Below are positions 1 through 6,326 of a DNA stretch of 25,161 bases, piece by piece. Origin of the DNA: a virus; the IMG/VR virus record IMGVR_UViG_3300046519_000235, positions 1-25,161 of that record; one strand, given 5' to 3'. Every line of letters begins with the position of its first letter. The stretch's first letter is position 1. Under the pieces are notes generated by a model. That model was given only the letters and a program-made list of their open reading frames with translations. It had not been told where the DNA came from and did not search any database. Made by a program: the position numbers and the translations under genes.

Positions 1-14
1 CATCAGATGTTTGA

Positions 15-88
15 GGCCGAGTAGCAAAATGGTTATGCAGTGGATTGCAAATCCACCTACGCCGGTTCGATTCCGACCTCGGCCTCCA
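15..88 (+). tRNA. tRNA-Cys (GCA anticodon), probable prophage attachment site
   Basis: A full cloverleaf is visible. The acceptor stem pairs GGCCGAG (15-21) with CTCGGCC (78-84), followed by discriminator T and an encoded CCA (86-88). The anticodon stem GTGGA/TCCAC (40-44/52-56) encloses the loop TTGCAAA with anticodon GCA at 47-49, and the T loop is TTCGATT (66-72). An integrase gene reading toward this tRNA lies 2 kb to the right, and phage genes follow. The 3' end of the tRNA is therefore the likely attB core, but the matching attR copy is outside the window and the exact core cannot be defined here. Confidence 0.96.
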
Positions 89-96
89 CTATAAAT

Positions 97-130
97 AGCC
101 CTGTAGATCAACGATCTACGGGGCTTTTTT
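97..130 (+). terminator. Rho-independent terminator after tRNA-Cys
   Basis: A 13-bp stem (97-109 with 113-125, one T-G wobble) closes a three-base loop (AAC) and is followed by a run of six T (125-130). It lies 8 bp past the tRNA CCA end and should end the tRNA transcript. Whether it is host DNA or was brought by the phage next to the attachment core cannot be told without attR or an empty site. Confidence 0.9.
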
Positions 131-149
131 ATTGCTCTCAGGAAAGTGA

Positions 150-183
150 GGTGTTCCGCAATTTTCGGGTGGTGTTCCGCAAT
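150..183. repeat. 13-bp direct repeat, 21-bp period, near attL
   Basis: The 13-mer GGTGTTCCGCAAT occurs at 150-162 and again at 171-183, so the copies start 21 bp apart, about two helical turns. They lie in the 193-bp gene-free stretch between the tRNA and the OLD-like gene. Spaced direct repeats beside an attachment core are typical of integrase arm-type or excisionase sites, which is the inferred role. Nothing else recognisable is seen between 184 and 240. Confidence 0.6.
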
Positions 184-240
184 CTAGTGAAGTTTTTCGT
201 ACTAAACGCAGGGGCGTATGTTCGCATGTCGAGTTTTCCG

Positions 241-271
241 AAAAGCAATACCCCCAAATTTTCTTTGGGGG
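241..271 (-). terminator. Probable terminator of the leftward OLD-like/integrase operon
   Basis: An 8-bp perfect stem (CCCCCAAA 251-258 with TTTGGGGG 264-271) with a 5-base loop sits 11 bp downstream of the OLD-like stop codon. On the minus strand it is followed by a T-rich but interrupted tract (TATTGCTTTT). The position after the last gene of the left operon fits a terminator. The T tract is imperfect, so efficiency is uncertain. Confidence 0.6.
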
Positions 272-281
272 GCGAAATAAT

Positions 282-1940
282 TTAGCTATTCCAAATGCGT
301 ATTTTTTGTACAAGTCCCGTGATCTTCTGCTCTAATTCTGGGCGAAATGACAAATTCTCTTTCGTGAGATGCTCTGCATACACGAATGCTTTGCTGTGTT
401 TATTTGTGTACTCTTTTGCGCTTGAGATATGGTTGACTCGCAGGTAGTCCTGAATCGTTTCATACTCACCAATCTGGGGAAGATTGACCTTTTTGTGCGC
501 AGCTTCGAAGGCTTCTTTCGGGATGTAGTTTTCGATTTCTGTGCAGCGTGTGATCCAGACCATTGCACGGGTGTTCTCTATTTCTTTTATCAATTGAGTA
601 ACTCTAGGTTTAAGAGAGCCGCTAGAAGTCTTTCGATCGCTATCGCAAACAAACGCAAAGTTTCTATTTATTTTGAAAGCATTGATTGCCTCTTTTGTTT
701 CACTTTCAGGTAGGCTAGCGTCTATATTCGCAAGTACGCTTCCTCCATAAAATACAAATTGATAATGTCGCCCTTCACTGAGTTCACCATTGCTCCAAAT
801 ATCTATCCATTTTTTCAAATAAACACGATCTGACGGGCCTTCTACCCAAATCAAGCCATTGGCCTGTAATAGGTCGCTGGCCCTCACTCCGAGGTCATCC
901 AATACACCGTGACCTTCAGCGTCACCGGCATATGTGTTGCCGATTACGCCGTCCTCACTACGCAATATATGCAATATCTGGGAGTGTTCGGAGCTGCCAA
1001 AAATATCGATGGCGACGTTAGAGTGGGTTGTAAGGAAAATATGGCAGTCATTTTTGACTGCAAATTCCTCTAGAAAAGCGAATAGGTTTCGTTGAAGTGC
1101 GGGGTGTAAGTTATTTTCCAGTTCTTCTAATGAAAAGATATAGCTGCTAGCAGATCTATTTTCAAAATTTGGTCGGACTAGCAGATTAAGCAGGGTAAGG
1201 ATGACTGTCTTTAGCCCGCTTCCTGAAGAAGATAAGGCGATAGGCCCCTTCCTATCTTCGCCAAGAAATATTTCCCATTTATTGGTCTGGGAGTGAAAGC
1301 GCGTTGCGATTTCGTTGAAAGTTATATCTGGTAAAAAAATTTTATTGAGTGCTTTTAATAGCGTTGTTTGTATTATTGTTCTGTCAAATTCCACGTGGTG
1401 GAGGTACTTGTGTACTATCTGAGTTGCCCCGATACCGCTGCTGCCGAGTGACATATCACCACTTACACTCTCGGGAGTGATGTCCCTGTCTGCGTCCAGT
1501 TTTATGTGTGAAAGATCTCGCAATGCTGATTTCGGCGTTATCGATGAGAGATAGGCTGTTTCTTCTTTTGAAGTTTTTTGATCCAGCTTTACAAATTCTA
1601 ATTTGTTACTTCCAAGATCTTTCCATGTTAGTTTTGCGCCAATGAAGTGCTTGCCATGATCGCGCCAATGGTTATATTCAAGTGTGCCGCCACTTGCGCT
1701 CTCGGAGAATACCGGTCTCAGGTCTGACTCGCCCAATACTTCTGTAATCTCGATGCAATTGCTGATGGTGGAGTCGGCCTTGTTTTCCTTGCATAAGTAA
1801 TCAAGGGCAAGCAGTAAACTAGATTTCCCGATGTTGTTCCTACCCACGATCACGTTAATTGGCTTGATCGATTGGAAACCAGCTCCCGTGGGGCCGAAGC
1901 TTTTGTAATTTTTGAGAATGATACCGGTGTCTATGGTCAT
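282..1940 (-). CDS. OLD-family-like ATPase/TOPRIM nuclease (probable defence or exclusion cargo)
   Basis: This 552-residue protein has an SMC/ABC-type ATPase half followed by a TOPRIM half. Walker A is GRNNIGKSS (about 33-41), a signature-like SSSGSG is at about 237, Walker B-like EELENNLHP at 272-280 and the H-loop TTHSN at 304. The TOPRIM part shows WVEGPSD (365-371), CDSD (432-435) and EIENY (468-472), as in OLD-type nucleases related to P2 Old and GajA. Such proteins exclude other phages by DNA cleavage; that role is inferred here. The start has AGGAGGG upstream. No UvrD-like GajB partner lies downstream, so it resembles a stand-alone OLD. It is the last gene before the attachment site and is clearly more AT-rich than the neighbouring integrase, suggesting acquired cargo. 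Confidence 0.88.
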   Translation of the reverse strand: MTIDTGIILKNYKSFGPTGAGFQSIKPINVIVGRNNIGKSSLLLALDYLCKENKADSTISNCIEITEVLGESDLRPVFSESASGGTLEYNHWRDHGKHFIGAKLTWKDLGSNKLEFVKLDQKTSKEETAYLSSITPKSALRDLSHIKLDADRDITPESVSGDMSLGSSGIGATQIVHKYLHHVEFDRTIIQTTLLKALNKIFLPDITFNEIATRFHSQTNKWEIFLGEDRKGPIALSSSGSGLKTVILTLLNLLVRPNFENRSASSYIFSLEELENNLHPALQRNLFAFLEEFAVKNDCHIFLTTHSNVAIDIFGSSEHSQILHILRSEDGVIGNTYAGDAEGHGVLDDLGVRASDLLQANGLIWVEGPSDRVYLKKWIDIWSNGELSEGRHYQFVFYGGSVLANIDASLPESETKEAINAFKINRNFAFVCDSDRKTSSGSLKPRVTQLIKEIENTRAMVWITRCTEIENYIPKEAFEAAHKKVNLPQIGEYETIQDYLRVNHISSAKEYTNKHSKAFVYAEHLTKENLSFRPELEQKITGLVQKIRIWNS

Positions 1941-2012
1941 GGTGCCCTCCTGGCGGCACTATCGTTTTACCTGAAAGGGCCAAAACTCCATAGCGACGTT
2001 TAGTGTCCTTAG

Positions 2013-3080
2013 CTATTTCGTAGGTTTTACTATTTCTCCAATACGTCGATAGACCTTTTTCGTCATCTCTTGCGTAGAGTGCCCCAGCAAGCGACTGGCA
2101 TGACTGATGTCTTCAATATCACTGGCCGCTTTCGGTCGGATATCGCGGAATTGAAACTTGCGAATTGTTGCTGAAAGGGTTAGGTCACCATTTGCCATGG
2201 CTTCAATTGCTGCTTTTTCTCGTGCTTCATCCCAGCGATTACGCAACATTGCATAGCTCATGCGTAGGCCTGCCTGATTGGTAATCAGATTAGAGCTTCT
2301 GATTCCGGCCATGGTTTTGCGCTCGAGCAGGGCATCGAGGAAGGTGCTGAGGGCTGATGCGTCTGTTCCATCGTGCAGGCGGATGCGTAGGCGTTTCTCG
2401 GTTTTGCCCTGGCCTACCATCAGGAACCCGTTGTTGAGGTCGGCAGTTGATGCTTTGAGCACATCGGCGGGGCGTTGGCCGGTCAGGTAGGCCAGGTCCA
2501 TTGCGTCTTTCAGCTCGGGCGGTGCCTCTGCGTACACAGCATCCCAAACGATTTTCCCAGCGTAGAAGTCGCGGGGTGTCTCTTTGTTCCTGCGTAGGCG
2601 GGCGCAGGGGTTCGCTTTTTCGGTCAGCCCCCATTCGCGGGCAAAGGTGAATATGGTCGAGAGGAGGGCAATCTCGCGGTTGGCGCGCACCTTTGCTGTC
2701 CGTGCATCACGATATTGGGCAATCACTTGTGGGGTGACCGCGTCGACGGGGGCTGACTCGAAGGCGTTGCGTAGCTGCTTGAGGCCTTTGAGGTAGTCCT
2801 TCTGGGTGCCGGACTTCAGCCCTGGGATGACCTTTTCTTCGTAGTCGTCAAATAGCCTGCCCATCAAGTGGGCAGGCTTGGGTGTAGCTTTGCGATCCAG
2901 GCGAGCCCATTCGACTTTGGCCTCATCGAGGTCGCCGCCGAGCGGGATCTCCACACGGTTACCGTCGGCGTCCCGGCCGTTGTAGTAGTAACCCACCCAG
3001 GTGCTGCCGTTCTTTCTCTTGCGGGAGCGGCGGATCATCCGTGGAGGCAGGTCTCGGTTTGCTGATTTCTTCTGGCGCAT
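2013..3080 (-). CDS. int: Tyrosine-recombinase phage integrase
   Basis: The 355-residue length is usual for a phage integrase that catalyses site-specific insertion and excision at the tRNA. The N-terminal region (about 15-65) resembles an arm-binding domain and 70-150 a SAM-like core-binding domain. The catalytic domain shows Arg203 in TGQRPADVL, a probable Lys226, Arg315 in RDIR, His334 in LLGHS and the nucleophile Tyr344 in KKVYRR. The first His of the usual HxxR box is Arg312 here. It follows the DUF4224 gene by 2 bp in the same operon and reads toward the tRNA. The ribosome site is weak, so translational coupling to the upstream gene is likely. Confidence 0.95.
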   Translation of the reverse strand: MRQKKSANRDLPPRMIRRSRKRKNGSTWVGYYYNGRDADGNRVEIPLGGDLDEAKVEWARLDRKATPKPAHLMGRLFDDYEEKVIPGLKSGTQKDYLKGLKQLRNAFESAPVDAVTPQVIAQYRDARTAKVRANREIALLSTIFTFAREWGLTEKANPCARLRRNKETPRDFYAGKIVWDAVYAEAPPELKDAMDLAYLTGQRPADVLKASTADLNNGFLMVGQGKTEKRLRIRLHDGTDASALSTFLDALLERKTMAGIRSSNLITNQAGLRMSYAMLRNRWDEAREKAAIEAMANGDLTLSATIRKFQFRDIRPKAASDIEDISHASRLLGHSTQEMTKKVYRRIGEIVKPTK

Positions 3081-3082
3081 TA

Positions 3083-3337
3083 TTAGCTCACGCGTGATAG
3101 ATCAAGGGACCACGTTTCAGCCACAGCATTGGTTGCTGATGGCTTCACCCCAGCTAGCTTTAAGCGGGCGTATACACGGCCCACAATGGGGCGTTGCGCG
3201 CCAGTGAGTACGTGTTCCCAAGCGTTTCGAGTCAGCCATTGGCGCTGGAAGGATGGCGTCTTGTACCCGGTGATGGCTGCCAATTCATCTTCCGATAAGG
3301 TCTCGCTTGGTATCTGGAGGGTGTTTCCACTGTTCAT
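3083..3337 (-). CDS. DUF4224 domain protein, integrase-adjacent
   Basis: This 84-residue protein carries the DUF4224 pattern LSEDELAAITGYKTPSFQ near residues 14-31, followed by a basic stretch. DUF4224 proteins are small phage proteins usually found just upstream of integrase; a DNA-binding or excisionase-like role has been supposed but is not established here. The start at 3337 has GGAGG seven bases upstream and overlaps the preceding gene's stop (ATGA). A longer upstream reading to 3475 runs through the neighbouring gene in another frame and is not favoured. Integrase starts 2 bp after its stop. Confidence 0.85.
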   Translation of the reverse strand: MNSGNTLQIPSETLSEDELAAITGYKTPSFQRQWLTRNAWEHVLTGAQRPIVGRVYARLKLAGVKPSATNAVAETWSLDLSRVS

Positions 3338-4008
3338 GCGTCCTCCAGCGGGAGGTAGTCCCGCTCCGGTTGATGCTGTAGCAAGGCAAACGCATTTAGC
3401 TGTGCTCTTAGGCTGGCGTTTGTTTGTTCTAGCTGCTGCAGCTGTCCGGCATGTTTCCACCCTCTGCGCTTCCATGCTGCAAAGCCCGCCCGGTACGCGT
3501 AATGCTCACGAGCGAACGTGTCGGATGTCTTCGCGGCTGGTGCGGTGATGTAAGTGTCGCGTTGAACGCAATACTGCAGGCCTTCGGGGACTGGAAACTC
3601 CTTCTCGAACTCGGCGTGTTCGTCAATTTGGAACACTTCGACGGCTTGCTGTTGCGGAGTCTCTTGATCAGGCAGAAGGGGCTTATACCCCACGACAGGC
3701 TGCGCGGGGGGGCGATTCTGAGCGATTAGCGTTGCATCAGGTGTGGCTGCCCCGCGCAGCTTGTCGTGGGGTATAGGTACCTCGGCAGTGGCATTGGGAG
3801 GGGCAATAATGCCTGCTGCTGCGCAGCAGAGGCTGTTTGTTTCTGGTGTGTCGACGCCTTTGGCGTTGCAGAGCAAAGCGGTCGATGTTTGGGTGGTGTG
3901 CTGGTCCTTTTTCATGCCGCTTTCCTCCGGTGTTCGATAGCGAGTTGGTCCGTCAGGCGCTGGTGAAGCGTGAGCCGTATTGCGATGGTGGTGAGAAATG
4001 TGGCTCAT
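3334..4008 (-). CDS. Hypothetical phage protein with inverted repeat in its coding sequence
   Basis: The frame encodes 224 residues from 4008, where ATG overlaps the previous stop (ATGA) and AAGGAGG lies just upstream. A second strong start at 3915 (GGAGG eight bases before ATG) would give 193 residues beginning MKKDQHTTQ. The early stretch with CNAKGVDTPE recalls a short motif in small phage proteins of the Ash/Icd-like type, but I do not claim that identity. Residues from about 110 on are charged and the C-terminal part (QQLEQTNASLRAQLNA) looks like a coiled coil. The function is unknown. A near-perfect 26-bp inverted repeat lies within the gene. Confidence 0.65.
   Translation of the reverse strand: MSHISHHHRNTAHASPAPDGPTRYRTPEESGMKKDQHTTQTSTALLCNAKGVDTPETNSLCCAAAGIIAPPNATAEVPIPHDKLRGAATPDATLIAQNRPPAQPVVGYKPLLPDQETPQQQAVEVFQIDEHAEFEKEFPVPEGLQYCVQRDTYITAPAAKTSDTFAREHYAYRAGFAAWKRRGWKHAGQLQQLEQTNASLRAQLNAFALLQHQPERDYLPLEDA
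3684..3775. repeat. 26-bp inverted repeat, 40-nt loop
   Basis: The arms at 3684-3709 and 3750-3775 are reverse complements with one mismatch, separated by 40 bases. They lie wholly inside the hypothetical gene at 3334-4008, in its early part when read on the minus strand. A long stem like this in coding sequence would form a stable hairpin in mRNA of either strand. It could affect translation or RNA decay, or be a remnant of an inserted repeat element. Confidence 0.8.
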
Positions 4009-4226
4009 GCTGCCTCCTTGACCAGATCCGCCAGCAGCAGGGCGTTTTTGGTGTCTTTGGTCAGTTTGCGCAGGGCGTCGTTGCCGATCAGTGCGACCAG
4101 TTGCCGGTCGAACTCTTTTCGAAAGCGCGTCAGATCCAGCAACTCGGTGATGGCTTTGGTGCATTGCTGTTGCAAGGCGCCGGCTGCCTGTGGCGTCAGG
4201 CGCAACATTTGGGGAGCGCGATTCAT
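4005..4226 (-). CDS. Small hypothetical phage protein
   Basis: This 73-residue protein, rich in Leu, Lys and Ala, is predicted largely helical (AITELLDLTRFRKEFDRQLV and LRKLTKDTKNALLLADLVK). It matches no family I can name. The start at 4226 has AGGAGG eight bases upstream, and the ATG overlaps the previous gene's stop. The stop overlaps the start of the next gene in the same way. The chain of ATGA overlaps with good ribosome sites makes it a convincing member of the left early operon. Confidence 0.75.
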   Translation of the reverse strand: MNRAPQMLRLTPQAAGALQQQCTKAITELLDLTRFRKEFDRQLVALIGNDALRKLTKDTKNALLLADLVKEAA

Positions 4227-4642
4227 GCCGCATCCTCCTGCGTCGCTGGCTCCAGAAGGGCTGCCATGGAGAGAGCTTGGTCACGCAGGGCGAGTGAATC
4301 GCGTTCGAGTTTTTTGCCTGTGCGGAATGCGCTGAATGTCTCGGCGGCGATCCTGAGCTTTTCAGCGATGGCCAGTAGGGTTTGACGCTCTTGCTCTCCC
4401 AGTTTTGAGGCCGCTAGTGCGCGCTCGTAGTGGCCGTACAGTTGCAAGCGCTCGGCGCGTGCTTGGAGTAGTGAGTGCTCCAAGTTTCGGAGGGCTTGTG
4501 AGTTGTCGGATTGTTGGATGGCTTTGCCTTCGTCGATTCCCTCGATGCGGCCATCGATCAGGCCGCCTCGGTAGCCGGTCCAGTAGAGAAGGGCGGCGCC
4601 GATGATGAGGCCGATCAATGCGCAGATTTGAATTGCAGTCAT
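4223..4642 (-). CDS. Hypothetical membrane-anchored coiled-coil protein
   Basis: The protein has 139 residues. One N-terminal transmembrane helix (about 4-21, ICALIGLIIGAALLYWTG) is followed by a long helical, charged region (about 45-130) likely to form a coiled coil. It is probably anchored in the inner membrane with the coiled part in one compartment; the topology is not certain. AGGAGC lies before the start and the stop overlaps the next gene (ATGA). I do not recognise the family. A 57-bp gap without clear signals separates it from the PrtN-like gene upstream. Confidence 0.75.
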   Translation of the reverse strand: MTAIQICALIGLIIGAALLYWTGYRGGLIDGRIEGIDEGKAIQQSDNSQALRNLEHSLLQARAERLQLYGHYERALAASKLGEQERQTLLAIAEKLRIAAETFSAFRTGKKLERDSLALRDQALSMAALLEPATQEDAA

Positions 4643-4699
4643 GTGGTGTGCTCCTGGTGTCGTCGTAGGCTGGTAGTGGCAGCCTTTGGGTCAGGTGTC

Positions 4700-5017
4700 T
4701 TACTCGGTTGAGTCGTCCTGCGGTCGCAGCATCTCTTCATCCGCCTTGTAGGCGCGGATATCGATCAGCGAAGCGACATGGCGGATGTGCGCGTACTTCG
4801 GTGCCTTGCGGCTGGTGTCCAGTGTGGTGATGGGTAGCTGAATCCGTCCGCTGTTGATCTCGGCCACGAACGATTGCTCGTTGAGGTTGCGGAAGTACTG
4901 CTCGCGGACTTTTTCCAACGGGATCAGCACGTCGCCAAAGGTGCGGTAAAGCAGCTCCACGGTGGCTGATTCGGGGGCGGGTCGCAGTCGTAGCGGTGTC
5001 TGGCTGGTGTTATGCAT
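4700..5017 (-). CDS. prtN-like: PrtN-family pyocin-activator-like transcription regulator
   Basis: The core at about residues 22-90 (LLYRTFGDVLIPLEKVREQY, then FVAEINSGRIQLPI and HVASLIDIRAY) matches the PrtN pattern of P. aeruginosa, a positive regulator of pyocin genes that binds P boxes. From the start at 5017 the protein has 105 residues. AAGGAGG lies 12 bases upstream, a somewhat long spacing, and the start overlaps the end of the 59-residue gene by 8 bp. An upstream ATG at 5068 is less likely because it falls inside that gene. Placement in the repressor-controlled left operon suggests it is made on induction and may switch on phage or host bacteriocin genes. The target is not visible here. 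Confidence 0.8.
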   Translation of the reverse strand: MHNTSQTPLRLRPAPESATVELLYRTFGDVLIPLEKVREQYFRNLNEQSFVAEINSGRIQLPITTLDTSRKAPKYAHIRHVASLIDIRAYKADEEMLRPQDDSTE

Positions 5018-5189
5018 TGGCTTGCTGAGCCTCCTTGCGTTGTGTTCTTGTCGGGTGGTTCCAGGCATTCAGGCAGTGTGTTTTGGTCAGCTCCCGCAGA
5101 TGTTCCGGCACTTCGAGGAGCGCGGCGTTGCGCTCCTCGCGTGTGCGCATGGCGACGATCTGGCGAGCGTATTCCCTAGGCCACGTCAC
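5010..5189 (-). CDS. Small phage protein, GTG start
   Basis: A 59-residue frame begins at GTG 5189, reads VTWPREYARQIVAM and ends at TAA 5012-5010. The charged, helical sequence (TREERNAALLEVPEHLRELT) resembles short early proteins common in Pseudomonas prophages, though I cannot name a family. It fills an otherwise unexplained gap and overlaps the KilAC gene by 14 bp and the PrtN-like gene by 8 bp, as neighbours in this operon do. There is no clear ribosome site, so translational coupling to the gene before it is likely. An internal ATG (at MRTREERN) would give a shorter product. Confidence 0.7.
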   Translation of the reverse strand: MTWPREYARQIVAMRTREERNAALLEVPEHLRELTKTHCLNAWNHPTRTQRKEAQQANA

Positions 5190-5463
5190 GGTGGTTTACC
5201 GGAATGGCTGGTAGATCCAGCAGCCCCAGTTGATCGGCCAGCCAGCGGATGCCGGGGTGTCTGACGCGGGTTGACTGGCTGTACTGCATGCCGGCGGTCT
5301 CGTGGTACCAGTTGCTGTCCTTGACACGCAGGTACTCACGATCGCGGGTCGGGTAGGTAGGGAGGTTCCGGTTGTTGAGCAGACCTTTTGCCCGCATAAG
5401 GTCGATCAGCTTGGGCCGAGTGATGCCGAGGTGTTTCGCGGCTTGGGCGAGTGTGCGTTCCAT
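5176..5463 (-). CDS. KilAC/antirepressor C-domain-like protein
   Basis: This 95-residue protein matches the ANT/KilAC domain found at the C-terminus of phage antirepressors: LAQAAKHLGITRPKLIDLMR at the start (a winged-helix-like segment), then REYLRVKDSNWYHE and VRHPGIRWLADQLG. Here the domain stands alone without the N-terminal Bro/KilA part. It likely binds DNA or protein in control of the lytic switch; direct antirepression is not shown. The start at 5463 has GAGGGG upstream. It lies third in the left operon and overlaps the next gene. Confidence 0.8.
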   Translation of the reverse strand: MERTLAQAAKHLGITRPKLIDLMRAKGLLNNRNLPTYPTRDREYLRVKDSNWYHETAGMQYSQSTRVRHPGIRWLADQLGLLDLPAIPVNHRDVA

Positions 5464-5473
5464 GTCGTCCCCC

Positions 5474-6064
5474 TCAAGCGGCGTGCGCGGCGGGTGTTGC
5501 CGCTGCCGCCAGGTGGTTGATGGACTCGGCTACTTGCTTGTAGATCTCGACGTCGCTGCCGTACACGGTGAAGCATTTGGTGCGCGGCCTTTTCTTGCCG
5601 ATGCTCATGATGGTGGTGACACCAGAGCGGGTTTGAGTGCGATGCAAGGCAATGTGGAGGGGGAGCTCGAAACCCATCTCGAGGCTCACCACGCCACCGG
5701 TACGCACAAGCTCAAGCACTTGTTGCTTATGCTCGATATCGAAGCGGGCGTACTGGCGGCCAGCGTGCGAGATGTTCAACAGATTGGCTGCGTTACTGAC
5801 ATCGAACGGGCCGTTGACGATCTCTTCGATGAAGTCAGCCAGCTTGAGGTGCATCTTTTTTTCGTTCTTCAGGGTCAGCGTGTGGCGCTCGCTGCCAAGT
5901 TCAACGGTGAAAAGGGTGTCGCATGTGTTGCGTTCAACTTTCAGGCGGAACGAGAGAGCCTCGCGCTTAGGTGTCGACCTTAGCGTGTGGTTGAAGGTCT
6001 CGGTCAGGTTGACCTGGGCGTTGAGCAGTTGGAGGGTGCGGTTGTCTAGCTTGTACTTGCTCAT
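5474..6064 (-). CDS. Hypothetical phage early protein
   Basis: This 196-residue protein starts at 6064 with GGAGGG upstream, and its ATG overlaps the stop of the preceding gene. It has mixed helix and strand character, no membrane segment and no motif I recognise. The middle part (DVSNAANLLNISHAGRQY and FDIEHKQQVLELVR) and a basic segment at KKRPRTK stand out. A DNA-related role is possible but unsupported. It is clearly coding: it fits the overlap chain, and the opposite-strand frames have none of these signals. Confidence 0.75.
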   Translation of the reverse strand: MSKYKLDNRTLQLLNAQVNLTETFNHTLRSTPKREALSFRLKVERNTCDTLFTVELGSERHTLTLKNEKKMHLKLADFIEEIVNGPFDVSNAANLLNISHAGRQYARFDIEHKQQVLELVRTGGVVSLEMGFELPLHIALHRTQTRSGVTTIMSIGKKRPRTKCFTVYGSDVEIYKQVAESINHLAAAATPAAHAA

Positions 6065-6237
6065 GCTGCATACCCTCCGCCATTCGGATCGAACGGAGAG
6101 GGTGAGGTGCGGGCTTTCTGCTTTGGTTTGGTGGTGACAAACGTGCAGCCGTATTCGCGGGCTAGGCGGCGGATTTCGAAGATGCGGAATGGATCAGCAG
6201 CGGCCGGATGGACGTGCAGGGTAGCTGTGGTGTGCAT
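6061..6237 (-). CDS. First gene of left operon, small hypothetical protein
   Basis: From the ATG at 6237 this encodes 58 residues (MHTTATLHVHPAAADPF onward), with GAGG upstream. A farther ATG at 6273 would fall in the predicted -10 region of the left promoter and is rejected. The protein has a basic central part (RRLAREYGCTFVTTKPKQKA) and a glycine-rich end. No family is recognised. It is the first gene read from the operator-controlled promoter, and its stop overlaps the next start. Confidence 0.7.
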   Translation of the reverse strand: MHTTATLHVHPAAADPFRIFEIRRLAREYGCTFVTTKPKQKARTSPSPFDPNGGGYAA

Positions 6238-6272
6238 GGTGTTGCCTCGCTCTGTGGTGGAAGAGTGAGGCA

Positions 6273-6301
6273 ATAGTTAACCGTAAAGGTTATATTGTCA
6301 A
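6273..6301 (-). promoter_or_regulatory. Predicted left early promoter (PL-like)
   Basis: On the minus strand a perfect -35 box TTGACA (6301-6296) is followed after 16-17 bases by a -10-like TAACTA/AACTAT (about 6278-6273). The spacer contains operator site 1, so repressor binding would block RNA polymerase directly. Transcription would enter the small gene starting at 6237 and run through the left operon to integrase and the OLD-like gene. Confidence 0.7.
6278..6292. promoter_or_regulatory. Repressor operator site 1 (left)
   Basis: The sequence is TAACCGTAAAGGTTA, an inverted repeat TAACC-N5-GGTTA. It lies in the spacer of the predicted left promoter and overlaps its -10 box. The same pattern recurs at 6309, 9526 and 9566, flanking the repressor gene region, which points to a CI/Cro operator. 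Confidence 0.75.
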
Positions 6302-6308
6302 TGCTAAA

Positions 6309-6323
6309 TAACCTTTATGGTTA
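6309..6323. promoter_or_regulatory. Repressor operator site 2 (left)
   Basis: The sequence is TAACCTTTATGGTTA, with perfect TAACC/GGTTA half-sites. It is centred 31 bp from site 1, about three helical turns, which would suit cooperative binding. It lies just upstream of the left -35 box and only 3 bp after the HNH gene stop codon. There is no terminator between the HNH gene and this promoter. Confidence 0.75.
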
Positions 6324-6326
6324 TTT

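Noticed and set aside
40-285. Short plus-strand frame starting inside the tRNA
   Set aside because: It begins in the tRNA and passes through the terminator; the composition is not coding.
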